Part shown: positions 16,977 to 26,251 of the stretch, piece after piece
Numbering within the stretch: position 1 is the stretch's first letter
Layout: each line of letters begins with the position of its first letter
NCBI RefSeq assembly: GCF_003865075.1
Contig: NZ_BHWB01000002.1
Location: 186,001 to 250,000 of the forward strand
DNA: 64,000 bases
Reading direction: 5' to 3'
Source of the DNA: Bacteroides faecalis
GTDB lineage: Bacteria; Bacteroidota; Bacteroidia; Bacteroidales; Bacteroidaceae
Program-made: the position numbers and the translations under genes
Notes under the pieces: generated by a model
The model's database searches: none
The model's input: only the letters and a program-made list of their open reading frames with translations
Told to the model about the DNA's origin: nothing

Positions 16977-16984
16977 TATCTTTG
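16977..16984 (+). promoter_or_regulatory. -7 box of the AraC regulator gene
   Basis: TATCTTTG lies 21 bases before the ATG at 17006. No clear TTTG is seen at the right distance. Confidence 0.5.
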
Positions 16985-17005
16985 CAGGAAAACGATAAAA
17001 TTAAA

Positions 17006-17899
17006 ATGGAAAAGAAAGAACCGGTAGAATTAGGACTGAAACTATTAGGAGAATTGAAAATTGTCCGTCACAATGAATTTCGCTTCATAACTTCTGATTT
17101 TGGTTTTGTCAATAGCTTCGTCAAAATGGAATCTCAACTTTTCACTTTTGATCAACCCTACCGTATAAAAGAGGGACGAATCGTATTTATCAAACAAGGA
17201 TCTTTACAAGCACGAATCAACCTAATAGAATATACCCTAAAGTCCGGCACTATATCACTCATTACTCCCAATTCCATCATACAAGCCATCAATATATCCC
17301 CTGATCTTGAAATGAAAATGATGGCTATTGATAACAACTTTCTGCCTTTCACCAGTAAAGACGATTTTCTCATACATTTTCCCCAGTATCCTAATAATGT
17401 TCTATTAACATTACCTCCACAAGAGCAAACTCGTATTGAAAGTTATTTCACATTAATATGGAATATATTACAGGAAACAACTTTTCGCCGTGAGGTCATA
17501 CAGCATCTTGTAGCAAGCCTCTTATATAACATAGAATGTATAGCGAGTAATACCCGAACTACAGCTAAACATCTAACACACCAAGAACACATTTTCCAAC
17601 GTTTTATCTCTCTCGTCAATACGCACAGCAAAAAGGAAAGGAACGTTAGCTTTTATGCAGACAAATTATGTCTTACTTCCCGCTATCTGAACACTGTTAT
17701 TCGACAAACCAGTCAACAAACAATAATGGATTGGATCAATCAATCCATTATACAGGAAGCCAAGATTTTACTTAAACATAGCGATCTTCTCGTATATCAA
17801 ATCTCAGATGAATTGAATTTTCCGAATCCGTCTTTTTTCTGTAAGTTCTTTAAAAGAATGACAGGAATGACACCACAAGATTATCAAAAGAAATATTAA
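17006..17899 (+). CDS. AraC-family transcriptional regulator
   Basis: A 297-residue protein with an N-terminal cupin-like sensor domain (FDQPYRIKEGRIVFIKQGSL, SGTISLITPNSIIQAI) and a C-terminal double helix-turn-helix (about 205-297). The latter shows NVSFYADKLCLTSRYLNTVI and the family end YQISDELNFPNPSFFCKFFKRMTGMTPQDY, here split over the second HTH. It probably regulates the divergent exporter operon, whose promoter it shares across 157 bases. A TTG 8 codons upstream overlaps the -7 box, so the ATG is preferred. Confidence 0.88.
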   Translation: MEKKEPVELGLKLLGELKIVRHNEFRFITSDFGFVNSFVKMESQLFTFDQPYRIKEGRIVFIKQGSLQARINLIEYTLKSGTISLITPNSIIQAINISPDLEMKMMAIDNNFLPFTSKDDFLIHFPQYPNNVLLTLPPQEQTRIESYFTLIWNILQETTFRREVIQHLVASLLYNIECIASNTRTTAKHLTHQEHIFQRFISLVNTHSKKERNVSFYADKLCLTSRYLNTVIRQTSQQTIMDWINQSIIQEAKILLKHSDLLVYQISDELNFPNPSFFCKFFKRMTGMTPQDYQKKY

Positions 17900-18324
17900 A
17901 GAGAACAAATATCTATGTAAGGCAATTCTTTAATATCACAACTAAAAATCATTTTTCACTCAACAAAAAATCGCATTTCCAAATATATTTTATTATTCTT
18001 ACTTGCAAGTTTAATACTTTTGTTATACTCTGTAGAGCAATTAATATTTAATTAGCTTATTGCGCTTTTATTATTAATTCAATTATTTCTTATAAGTAGG
18101 TTTTTCAATACTTCGGTAAATCTTTACCGAAACTTTAAAATTAAACAATAAAATCGGCTATTGCTGGTTCAAAAACACTAAAAAGGTCATTGAAATATTG
18201 TCAAAAACGAATAGTTAAGCAATAAAAACGGGCTTAAAAAGGGAGATAAGCCACTGATAATAAAGGAGAAATGTTGTATAATTCGTTATTTTAGTAAATT
18301 AGAAGTCTCTGAACTCTTCTGATT
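17900..18324. other. Gene-free AT-rich spacer with two palindromes
   Basis: No coding frame is credible. A perfect 20-base palindrome-like hairpin, TTCGGTAAA-tc-TTTACCGAA, lies at 18112-18131. A smaller dyad, GGCTTA/TAAGCC, lies at 18231-18252. A possible -7 box (TACTTTTG) is near 18013. The right part may hold the worn end of the insertion sequence that follows. Confidence 0.5.
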
Positions 18325-19489
18325 ATGACTAAAGAACACTCCTTATACAATACCAATCTGAGTGCCAAACAGCTCTTAAATCAGTTGTAAATATAAGCAA
18401 ACCTTTTGACAAAGTCTTCATGGATGCAATGAAATTATCCATGGCCATACCAGACCGTATTAATTTTCTCCAATTGGGCAGGTATGGACGTTTTTCGGAA
18501 CAGACATACCATAACCATCCATTTTGAGAATGACCAATTCGATTGGTTTGCATTTAATGATTCAATCATCAATGAGCATCTCACTGACAGCAGAAAGACC
18601 ATTACTATTGATTTATCTTATATCCCCAAAAGTCGAGTCATAAAACACTATGGGTTGGTTACTTTTGCTCAGGTTGTGCAGGAGACTATAAGCACGGATT
18701 GGAAATCATGGGCATCAGAGTCATTGACATCGACAACCATGAATGTATGACCTTAGGTTCCATGCAGACACCAGATTGTAAAACATGGATAAAAACCTCG
18801 TAGATTGGTACAACAGCTATCTTATTAGCCCAAAAGACCGGCTGCAGGAAATATCCAATATCGTAGTTGCTGACACATTCTTCTCCCCAAAAATATTCAT
18901 AACGCCCATATATGAGAATAACTTCCATGTTATCAGTCGCTTTAGGAATGATGCGGTTCTCTATTACCCTACATTAATAAAGAAAACAGGAAAACGTGGA
19001 CATCCTAAATGGTATGATGGTACGATTGACTTTACCAATCTAGATCTGATAAGGTGTGCAGAGTACGAAGTGAATAAAAGAAAACTTTATAGTTTGAGAG
19101 CTTATGCTAAAGCGCTTAAACGATATGTGCCCCTATCCGTTTGGTACCCGATGGATGGCAGAACAGGCAAGTGGCAGTTGTATTTCTCTACAGATGATTC
19201 TCAAGATGCACGCGAAGTTCTGGATTTTTAAAGGATCAGGTTTCAACTGGAATTTTGCTTTATAGATAGTAAGCAATATGCGGGAATCACCAACTGTCAG
19301 TCTACAAACTTTAGAAAGTTGGCTTTTCATTTCAACGCATCACTGACTACTGTAAATTTAGCCAAAGCAGCATGCAAGAGGCTTGGAATATCTTATTCTA
19401 TTTCCTCATGCAAGTCAATCATACATAATGCTTATATACTTGAACGATTTATTTGCGTGTTCGGGATTAAACCAGACCTACAAAGATAA
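18325..19489 (+). pseudogene. Decayed IS transposase (DDE superfamily endonuclease)
   Basis: One transposase can be followed through at least three frames: MAIPDRINFLQLGRYGRF and EQTYH, then DWFAFNDSIINEHLTDSRKT and IDLSYIPKS, then GLEIMGIRVIDIDNHECMT, then LVDWYNSYLISPKDRLQEIS, VADTFFSPKIF and FHVISRFRNDAVLYY, and finally LAFHFNASLTTVNLAKAACK and HNAYILERF before a stop at 19487. Frameshifts and stops (near 18385, 18528, 18640, 18785 and 19231) rule out activity. The pattern matches the DDE endonuclease transposases common in Bacteroides. I could not fix its terminal repeats. Confidence 0.8.
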
Positions 19490-19908
19490 CATTGCGCCAT
19501 TTATTGCGCTAGATTTTGGTAAAAACAAAGAATCAGAAGACATAAACACAGATAATTATAAAGGACACATCCATAATGTTCATCTTTATGGAGATCATTT
19601 ATTCTTTTCTTTTAACTATGCTTCTAGTGACAAAATACATTATGAAGGATTTAATTGCTATATCTCATTAAAAAATTCAAAGATGAAAATTTATACCTTT
19701 AATGTTGTTCATGATGAAAAAACGATAGTCTCACCATTACCCGAAATCAAAAATATTTCGAAAGTAAAAAATTATGTATCAAATTGTACCAAGCGAATTA
19801 CCCAATAACATCTTCAACAAATTAAAAGAAACGTCTATCGAAGTTGTAAATAGTGAGTTAAATCCTATACTAATATTATATAATTTAAGAATAGTAATCA
19901 TTAAATAA
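19475..19908 (+). pseudogene. C-terminal fragment of a six-bladed beta-propeller protein, with frameshift
   Basis: Directly after the transposase remnant comes YKDNIAPFIALDFGKNKES and a propeller-like strand pattern (IHNVHLYGDHLFFSFNYAS, GFNCYISLKNSKMKIYTFN). A one-base shift near 19775 carries the frame into VPSELPNNIFNKLKETSIEV and LILYNLRIVIIK, with a stop at 19906. Fragment, frameshift and lack of any 5' half mark it as dead. Assignment to the propeller family is by resemblance of the FALDFGK-type blade and the ending. Confidence 0.55.
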
Positions 19909-19954
19909 AACCCTAACAGGAGAGCATTTATAATTGAAACAAGAGTATAATCGC

Positions 19955-20049
19955 GAGGCTGACCAAAAAAAGAGATTTTTACAACTTTTTCCTCTACAGA
20001 TATCTATATAGAGGTAAAATTCAGTTTTTCAACCTTTTTAGTCAGCCCC
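19955..20049. repeat. MITE-like element with GGCTGAC terminal inverted repeats
   Basis: GAGGCTGACCAAAAAAAG (19955-19972) and CTTTTTAGTCAGCCCC (20034-20049) are imperfect inverted ends of a 95-bp unit. Inside is a second dyad (CCTCTA...TAGAGG, 19991-20014). No coding capacity. It may be a miniature element mobilised by a related IS, or a strong folded terminator after the propeller remnant. Confidence 0.45.
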
Positions 20050-20234
20050 ATTATTTCAAATAGGTTCCTAATGATATGAATATTTCAAGATATTCAAAAG
20101 CTACTTATTAAATTTATCGTCTCATATGTATTTCATAGACACTCATAGAAAGTTAAAAATAAGTATTTCAATATCAATTCCATTTATATAATTAATATTT
20201 TCTGATACATTTCTTTTCATCTGAAAATTTTCTA

Positions 20235-20242
20235 TATATTTG
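20235..20242 (+). promoter_or_regulatory. -7 box of the GH78-type gene
   Basis: TATATTTG lies 66 bases before the ATG at 20308; the -33 region is poor. Confidence 0.45.
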
Positions 20243-20307
20243 TACCACTGTTTTAACAGTTCAACAATGAAGATCTTTGTTCAATCTAAGTAAATCATTT
20301 TTAATAT

Positions 20308-22065
20308 ATGAAAAATCTATACCTAATTGTTATTTTGCTTATTTCAGCACAAATGGGCATAGCCCAAAAGCATCAACTCCCACCCGTATGGAAAGACACA
20401 TCTGTACAGCAAGATTCACGTACACGAAGCTATATATCCCCCACTCGTATTATTTGGAAAACCAATCACACAACTGCGCAAGTTAGCGATGAACAGAATT
20501 TAATGTGTCCCGGCATCAGACAATCCATTTTAGGCAGCGAAAATGTCTGCCGCATGCGCAGTACAACTACCGATACAGCCTCTATCTTGCTTGATTTCGG
20601 GCGAGAATTGCAAGGAGGAATTCAAATTGTCACAGGGCAATCTCCCAATAACACCCCTATTCGCGTAAGAATTCGTTTCGGTGAATCCGTTAGTGAAGCC
20701 ATGTGCGATATTGATGGAAAAAATGGTGCAAGCAACGACCACGCTATGCGCGATTTTGAGCTCAAACTTCCTTGGTTAGGCGTATTGGAGGTTGGAAATT
20801 CAGGATTCCGCTTTGTACGTATCGATTTACTTGACACTGATGTTGAACTGCAATTAAAAGAGGTGCTCGCCATTTTTAATTATCGTGACATTCCTTATTT
20901 AGGTTCATTCCGTTGCAATGACGAACGATTAAACGAAATTTGGATGACTGGAGCATATACAGTGCATCTCAATATGCAAGAATATTTGTGGGATGCTATC
21001 AAACGAGACCGCCTGGTATGGGTGGGTGACCTGCATCCGGAAATAATGACAGTTAATACTGTATTCGGTTACAACGAGGTTGTTCCTAAGAGCCTTGACC
21101 TGATTCGGGATGCTACCCCTATTCCTGCATGGATGAACGGTATCAGTTCATATTCTTTGTGGTGGATCATCATTCATCGCGACTGGTATTTCTATCAAGG
21201 TAACTTAGATTACTTGAAAGAGCAAAAAACTTACCTGACACAACTCATTAACCATCTATTGACCAAAATAGATGCAAACGGAAAAGAAACATTGGACGGA
21301 ATGCGATTTTTGGATTGGCCATCAAGCGAAAATCAAAAAGGAGTCGATGCCGGATTACAAGCACTAATGGTGCAGACAATGGATTGTGGCAAAGAACTAT
21401 TTTCCATACTCAAAGACAACGAAATGGCGAAGAAGTGCGAAGATGCTGCAGTTCGATTGCGTACCTATCGTCCAGATCACAATCAGTCAAAACAGGCAGC
21501 TGCTTTGATGACCTTATCGGGGTTAATGGATGCGAAAACAGCCAACAACGAAGTTTTATCGATAGGTGGTTCTAAGAATTTTTCCACTTTCTACGGTTAT
21601 TATATGCTAAAAGCAATGGCTGCCGCAGGCGATTATACAAATGCATTAGATCGTATCCGCGAATTCTGGGGAGCAATGCTCGATTTAGGAGCGACTTCAT
21701 TTTGGGAAGACTTCAACATCGAATGGATTAAAAATGCCGCCCGCATTGACGAAATAGTCTCTGAAGGTAAGGTGGACGTACATAAAAGTTATGGCAACTA
21801 CTGTTACAAAGGGTATCGCCATAGCTTTTGCCACGGCTGGGCTTCCGGTCCCACTTCTTATCTGAGCGAATATGTATTGGGAGTAAAAGTGATAGAACCA
21901 GGATCTAAAGTGGTAAAAATAGAACCTCATCTGGGTGATCTGCAATGGGCAGAAGGTACATTCCCTACTCCCTACGGCATCATCAAGATACGCCATGAGC
22001 AAAGAAACGACGGTTCTGTCAAATCAACGATAAAAGCTCCCAAAGGGGTGAAAGTTATCAAATAA
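20308..22065 (+). CDS. Alpha-L-rhamnosidase-like glycoside hydrolase (GH78 type), secreted
   Basis: A 585-residue protein with a signal peptide (MKNLYLIVILLISAQMGIA-Q). Residues about 85-195 form a jelly-roll (ILLDFGRELQGGIQIV, RIRFGESVSEAM, FRFVRIDLLD). The rest is an alpha/alpha six-hairpin barrel with the GH78-type acidic motif DAIKRDRLVWVGDLHPE (from Asp229), LWWIIIHRDWYFYQGN, FWEDFN and HGWASGP. The C-terminal sandwich ends in KVVKIEPHLGDLQWAEG. It should remove rhamnose from plant or bacterial glycans in the periplasm. It is shorter than most GH78 enzymes and no SusC/D pair is near. Substrate is inferred. Confidence 0.85.
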   Translation: MKNLYLIVILLISAQMGIAQKHQLPPVWKDTSVQQDSRTRSYISPTRIIWKTNHTTAQVSDEQNLMCPGIRQSILGSENVCRMRSTTTDTASILLDFGRELQGGIQIVTGQSPNNTPIRVRIRFGESVSEAMCDIDGKNGASNDHAMRDFELKLPWLGVLEVGNSGFRFVRIDLLDTDVELQLKEVLAIFNYRDIPYLGSFRCNDERLNEIWMTGAYTVHLNMQEYLWDAIKRDRLVWVGDLHPEIMTVNTVFGYNEVVPKSLDLIRDATPIPAWMNGISSYSLWWIIIHRDWYFYQGNLDYLKEQKTYLTQLINHLLTKIDANGKETLDGMRFLDWPSSENQKGVDAGLQALMVQTMDCGKELFSILKDNEMAKKCEDAAVRLRTYRPDHNQSKQAAALMTLSGLMDAKTANNEVLSIGGSKNFSTFYGYYMLKAMAAAGDYTNALDRIREFWGAMLDLGATSFWEDFNIEWIKNAARIDEIVSEGKVDVHKSYGNYCYKGYRHSFCHGWASGPTSYLSEYVLGVKVIEPGSKVVKIEPHLGDLQWAEGTFPTPYGIIKIRHEQRNDGSVKSTIKAPKGVKVIK

Positions 22066-22067
22066 AC

Positions 22068-22324
22068 GAGCCTGCCACCATTATTTCACAGGCAGAAGGA
22101 TATGGTATAAAATTCATAGCACAAAAAAGCGGAGCTATCAAATTCAAGAAAATGAAGAATCTGGCAAACGAAGCCTACCAACTAACCATAAAAAAGGAAT
22201 AACTATCGGATACGGGAACAAGTCAGGAGTATTCTATGGCTTACAAAACCTCAAGCAACTGATTCGAAAGAACGGGACAGACTATGCTGTCCCTTATGTA
22301 ACCATTTCAGATCAACCGCCATAT
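22068..22324 (+). pseudogene. Fragment of a GH20 beta-N-acetylhexosaminidase N-terminal domain
   Basis: Right after the GH78-type gene the DNA reads PATIISQAEGYGIKFIAQKS and MKNLANEAYQLTIKK, then after a frameshift near 22197 ITIGYGNKSGVFYGLQNLKQ and DYAVPYVTISDQPPY. This is the GH20b domain up to the point where the catalytic barrel normally begins. The barrel is absent, because the sensor-kinase gene ends here on the other strand. No start codon survives. The hexosaminidase was probably once the next gene of a glycan-degradation operon with the GH78-type enzyme. Confidence 0.75.
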
Positions 22325-25038
22325 CTTGCAAACAAATCAAGCAACTGATGTTTTTTCACAGGCTTTGTAAGGAACGCATTACATCCGGCCTCCATAGCAC
22401 TCACTCTATCAGAATCAAATGCGTTAGCGGTAAGCGCAATAATAGGGATTCCAGAATTGAATTCACGAATTTTACGCGTCGCTTCCAATCCTCCCATAAT
22501 CGGCATTTTCATATCCATAATGACAAAGTCATATTTTCCGCCGAGAACATTTCGTATAGCATCTATTCCATTACATACCCGATTGAGGTGATAATCTTTA
22601 AGAATACTTTTTACCAACATATAATTGCTGTCATTATCTTCAGCAATCAAAATATTCAAATCTTTTTCATTTTCAATGATATCTCTGAAAACAAGTTGCG
22701 ACGAAGAACTGGAATCGCCTTCATCACCATTATCCAACATCTCTATTTCACAAGGTATCCATGCCCAGAAAGTAGCCCCCACCCCCGGTTCTGAATTGAA
22801 ACCTATTTCTCCTTTTGCCCCTTCTACAATAGCCTTGGAAATAGCTAACCCTAGCCCAGTTCCCTGAGCAAAATCATTGAGTTTCTGGAACCGACCAAAT
22901 ATTCTGTCTTGTAATTCATATGGAATACCCACTCCTGAATCTTCCACATAAATACGTATCCCTCCCCTTTCAATAGAATATCCCATCCTGATATATCCTG
23001 CATTGGTACACTTCACAGCATTAGTCAAAAAGTTCATCCATACCTGCTTAAGTCGGTTAGGATCTAGGAATACCTGACAATCCGGACCTGAGGCAGCCCG
23101 AAATTCTACATCCGGATTAGTGATCTTTTGCTGAATTGTAATACATAATTCACCACAAACTCTACGCAAATTGAACTTTTCCCTTTTACGTTCAAGAACC
23201 CCCGATTCAATCTTCGAAAGATCCAGAATATCATTAATCAAACGAAGCAATAATTCATTATTAAATTCAATGATATCCATATACTCTTTTTTATCATTCG
23301 GATCATCACAGTCCACCAACAATTCAGAGAATCCGACTATAGCATTCAAAGGAGTACGTATTTCATGACTCATATTAGCTAAGAATGCAGACTTTATTCG
23401 ATCTGAAAGTTCGGCTTTTTCTTTTAGAACTTTCAATTCATTAGCCATATTCTCCCATTTCGTATTATTATATGCAATACCGGTATAGCGAGTTACTTCT
23501 CCTTTTTTATTCCTTTCCGCCGGAATTCCGGTCACAATATAAGTCTGCCATTCCTGATCCCATTTAGTCCTGGAGCGGTACTGAAAGCTAAATTCCTTGT
23601 TAATTCCCCGAACCATTCCGTCAATATTCTCACGAACAATGTCCACATCATTAGGAAATGTAACGAGCAGATAATCTTCCGATGAAATTTCTTTTTCCGA
23701 ATTATAATCATTAACAGGATCATTGAACGCACGAAACCTTCTGGTATCCAAGTCGAAAACCCAATAAGACATACCAACAGTTTTAAATGTCAACTCCATT
23801 CTATAGTTACGCTCTCTGAGCTCCTCATCCAATTGATGCTGCTTGGAGATATTCTGCCTAAGCCCCGTGAAACGAATCACATTTCCATTATCATCCTTTT
23901 CAAAAGGAACACCAATTATGTTACAATATTGCCAAGAGTCATCATATTTGGTTTGCATACGACATACAAAATCAATATTAATCTCCTTACCCATCACCAT
24001 AGATTGAAGAGCATCCCAAGCAATAGACTGGTCCTCAGGATGAATAACATTCATATACTCTTCCAAAGTTATATGCTTGTCCGATACATAATCATTCACC
24101 GGATCATTGAAAGACTCAAAAGTATGGGAAGATACGTCAAAATCCCAATGAACTATATTACTAACTTTCATAGCTAATTCGCGCTTAGTAATCAGTTCCT
24201 GTGTGTTTTTCGCCATTTCTATTTTTTCAGTCACATCAAGCTGTGTTCCGATAATCAATAATTTACCTAAATGTTCAGATGACAATCGCATTCGACTTTC
24301 ATAATAACGATACGGACTATCTTGTCCATTGATAGCTCGTATAGTAATTTGCCCTTGTTCTATTTTTCTTTCGATCAACTGATCAAACAGTTTCGTCAAT
24401 GTAACGTAATCCTGTACATGAAGTATCCTTTTCAACTCTTCCAACTTCATGCCTTCTTTAACAATTGTATCTCCAGATAATGAACCAAACACATTATTCT
24501 GTAAATCATATACCCAAGAAGACATATTTGCAGCTTGCATAGCCATTTCCAAATTCTTCTTGCTTTCTTCTGTACGAAACTCCGCTTCTTTTGTGGCAGT
24601 CACATCATTAGTAAGTAACATATGCCCAAGAAGAGCTTCATGTTTATTACGAATCGGAACAACTTTCACCTCATAAATAATTGTATTTTGATGGCGGGAA
24701 GAATAATATTCTCTGTTTATCCGGTCAAAATCATACTCAAACTCCAAAGTTATTTCCTCTCCGGATTTTATACTCGCTCTAAGTTTATCATCAACATATG
24801 GACTATTGAAAAGATTAACTGTTCCCACAACCGAAGAAGCATCATCCACCCCATATATCTCCAATGCGCGATGGTTGATACCACGCAGAAGACCTTCCTT
24901 ATCATATATTTCAATTCCTATTGGTAAGCGAACATAAACACTTTCCGGAAACAAGATTTGATCTGCCAACAATTCTGACATTTTTTCCTCAAAACACTCT
25001 TTATCACTCTCGTGAAGGTATTCTTTGTTTTGTTCCAT
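22312..25038 (-). CDS. Hybrid sensor histidine kinase with four PAS domains and receiver
   Basis: A 908-residue protein without signal peptide or membrane helix, so cytoplasmic. Four PAS domains lie at about 25-155, 160-280, 285-405 and 410-530. The third and fourth are recent duplicates (both with FNDPVNDY and a W-x-F/FD core). The HisKA box is NMSHEIRTPLNAIVGFSELL with His558; the HATPase has WMNFLTNAVKC, EDSGVGIP and GTGLGLAISKAIVEGA; the C-terminal receiver has VIMDMKMPIMGG with Asp842. No output domain is attached. The AraC gene upstream on the same strand, 70 bases away, is a candidate partner. Confidence 0.92.
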   Translation of the reverse strand: MEQNKEYLHESDKECFEEKMSELLADQILFPESVYVRLPIGIEIYDKEGLLRGINHRALEIYGVDDASSVVGTVNLFNSPYVDDKLRASIKSGEEITLEFEYDFDRINREYYSSRHQNTIIYEVKVVPIRNKHEALLGHMLLTNDVTATKEAEFRTEESKKNLEMAMQAANMSSWVYDLQNNVFGSLSGDTIVKEGMKLEELKRILHVQDYVTLTKLFDQLIERKIEQGQITIRAINGQDSPYRYYESRMRLSSEHLGKLLIIGTQLDVTEKIEMAKNTQELITKRELAMKVSNIVHWDFDVSSHTFESFNDPVNDYVSDKHITLEEYMNVIHPEDQSIAWDALQSMVMGKEINIDFVCRMQTKYDDSWQYCNIIGVPFEKDDNGNVIRFTGLRQNISKQHQLDEELRERNYRMELTFKTVGMSYWVFDLDTRRFRAFNDPVNDYNSEKEISSEDYLLVTFPNDVDIVRENIDGMVRGINKEFSFQYRSRTKWDQEWQTYIVTGIPAERNKKGEVTRYTGIAYNNTKWENMANELKVLKEKAELSDRIKSAFLANMSHEIRTPLNAIVGFSELLVDCDDPNDKKEYMDIIEFNNELLLRLINDILDLSKIESGVLERKREKFNLRRVCGELCITIQQKITNPDVEFRAASGPDCQVFLDPNRLKQVWMNFLTNAVKCTNAGYIRMGYSIERGGIRIYVEDSGVGIPYELQDRIFGRFQKLNDFAQGTGLGLAISKAIVEGAKGEIGFNSEPGVGATFWAWIPCEIEMLDNGDEGDSSSSSQLVFRDIIENEKDLNILIAEDNDSNYMLVKSILKDYHLNRVCNGIDAIRNVLGGKYDFVIMDMKMPIMGGLEATRKIREFNSGIPIIALTANAFDSDRVSAMEAGCNAFLTKPVKKHQLLDLFARYGG

Positions 25039-25108
25039 ATTACATGATATTTTTATTTAAATACAATAGAATCATTCAGTATTCAATATTAAAGCTATAA
25101 TAGTAATT

Positions 25109-25933
25109 TCACCGTATGGTATGAATTCTACGACGGTATTCCGAAGGAGACATCCCAGTCTGCTGACGAAAAAAACGACTTAACGACGATTGACTGGCAA
25201 AATTAGTCTGTTGTGCTACATTTTTTACATCAACAAGTGGATTTCGCAATAATTTTTTTATCTCAATAATCACATAATCAGCAATTAGTTCATGAGGAGA
25301 CTGACCATTCATCTCTTGAATCACTTTAGTCAGATAAGTAGGTGATATACATAATTCAGCAGCATAAAAAGAAATCTCACGATGATTACGATAATGCTCA
25401 GCAACCAGCATTGTAAACTTAATAGCAATATTTTCTTTATTAGAATTTGTAAAGGAATTGCTATTATCATTATTTGCTTTCAAAAAAGAAACGTAAAAAT
25501 CCCAGAAATAAATACGTAATAAGTGCAATATAGTTTCATTGCGAAAGGTAGGATCATCACTACTATTCCGGAATTTAATAATCTCACAAAAGCCAAGAAA
25601 TCTCTGAGCCTCACCATTAGTTAAGTGATACCGAAAATTCTTCCGCATATAGAAAAAGAAATCTGGAGTTATTTTCCCCAGACTACTCATAATATCAATA
25701 AACAAAACCTTATCAAACTTAAAAAAAGTCATAGAAAAATCATTACTTACCTCACGTATCGATGCCAATTGCAACGGTAAAACAGTAACAATATCATTTG
25801 GAAATATCCGGTGGCTGACCGAAAAAATCTCTATAACAGCAGTCCCACTTGTACATAATCCTCCGAAACCTTCTTTCAGATATGCTTCATGTATATTTAG
25901 AGGGAGATGTGATATGTCAGTATATATCATCAA
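25109..25933 (-). CDS. AraC-family transcriptional regulator
   Basis: A 274-residue protein with an N-terminal cupin-like domain (SGTAVIEIFSVSHRIFPNDI) and a C-terminal AraC double HTH (ISFYAAELCISPTYLTKVIQ; the NFASQSSLSRFFRQQTGMSP end). It lacks a receiver domain, so control by the kinase would have to be indirect. It reads toward the hybrid kinase gene, with 70 bases between them, and may be co-transcribed. Targets are unknown. Confidence 0.85.
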   Translation of the reverse strand: MMIYTDISHLPLNIHEAYLKEGFGGLCTSGTAVIEIFSVSHRIFPNDIVTVLPLQLASIREVSNDFSMTFFKFDKVLFIDIMSSLGKITPDFFFYMRKNFRYHLTNGEAQRFLGFCEIIKFRNSSDDPTFRNETILHLLRIYFWDFYVSFLKANNDNSNSFTNSNKENIAIKFTMLVAEHYRNHREISFYAAELCISPTYLTKVIQEMNGQSPHELIADYVIIEIKKLLRNPLVDVKNVAQQTNFASQSSLSRFFRQQTGMSPSEYRRRIHTIR

Positions 25934-26137
25934 AATTTAATGTTTGTTTTAGTTGGTATAAATCAATATTTGATTTACAAATTTAAAATATTCTTATTAA
26001 AACAGACTATTTACGATTGTAATTGAACGCAAATAGCAAATTTGGGTATTAAGCCTATATTTGATTAAAAAAAAGTAAAATAAAAGAAATGTTTTCCCAT
26101 GCAAGAAACACCTGACAAATACATTAGAAACGGAAAA

Positions 26138-26176
26138 CTCTGCCGAAACGACGAACTAATACTCGTTTCGACAGAG
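26138..26176. terminator. Hairpin after manC
   Basis: CTCTGCCGAAACG (26138-26150) and CGTTTCGACAGAG (26164-26176) pair with one mismatch around a 13-nt loop. It lies 75 bases past the manC stop and faces the spacer upstream of the AraC gene. The remaining 25934-26251 spacer shows no gene. Confidence 0.65.
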
Positions 26177-26251
26177 CAATATAGAAAATAATAAAATTAT
26201 TACTCTGTGTAAATCAAACAGACTTTGACTTAAAAAAACATCAAAAATAAT

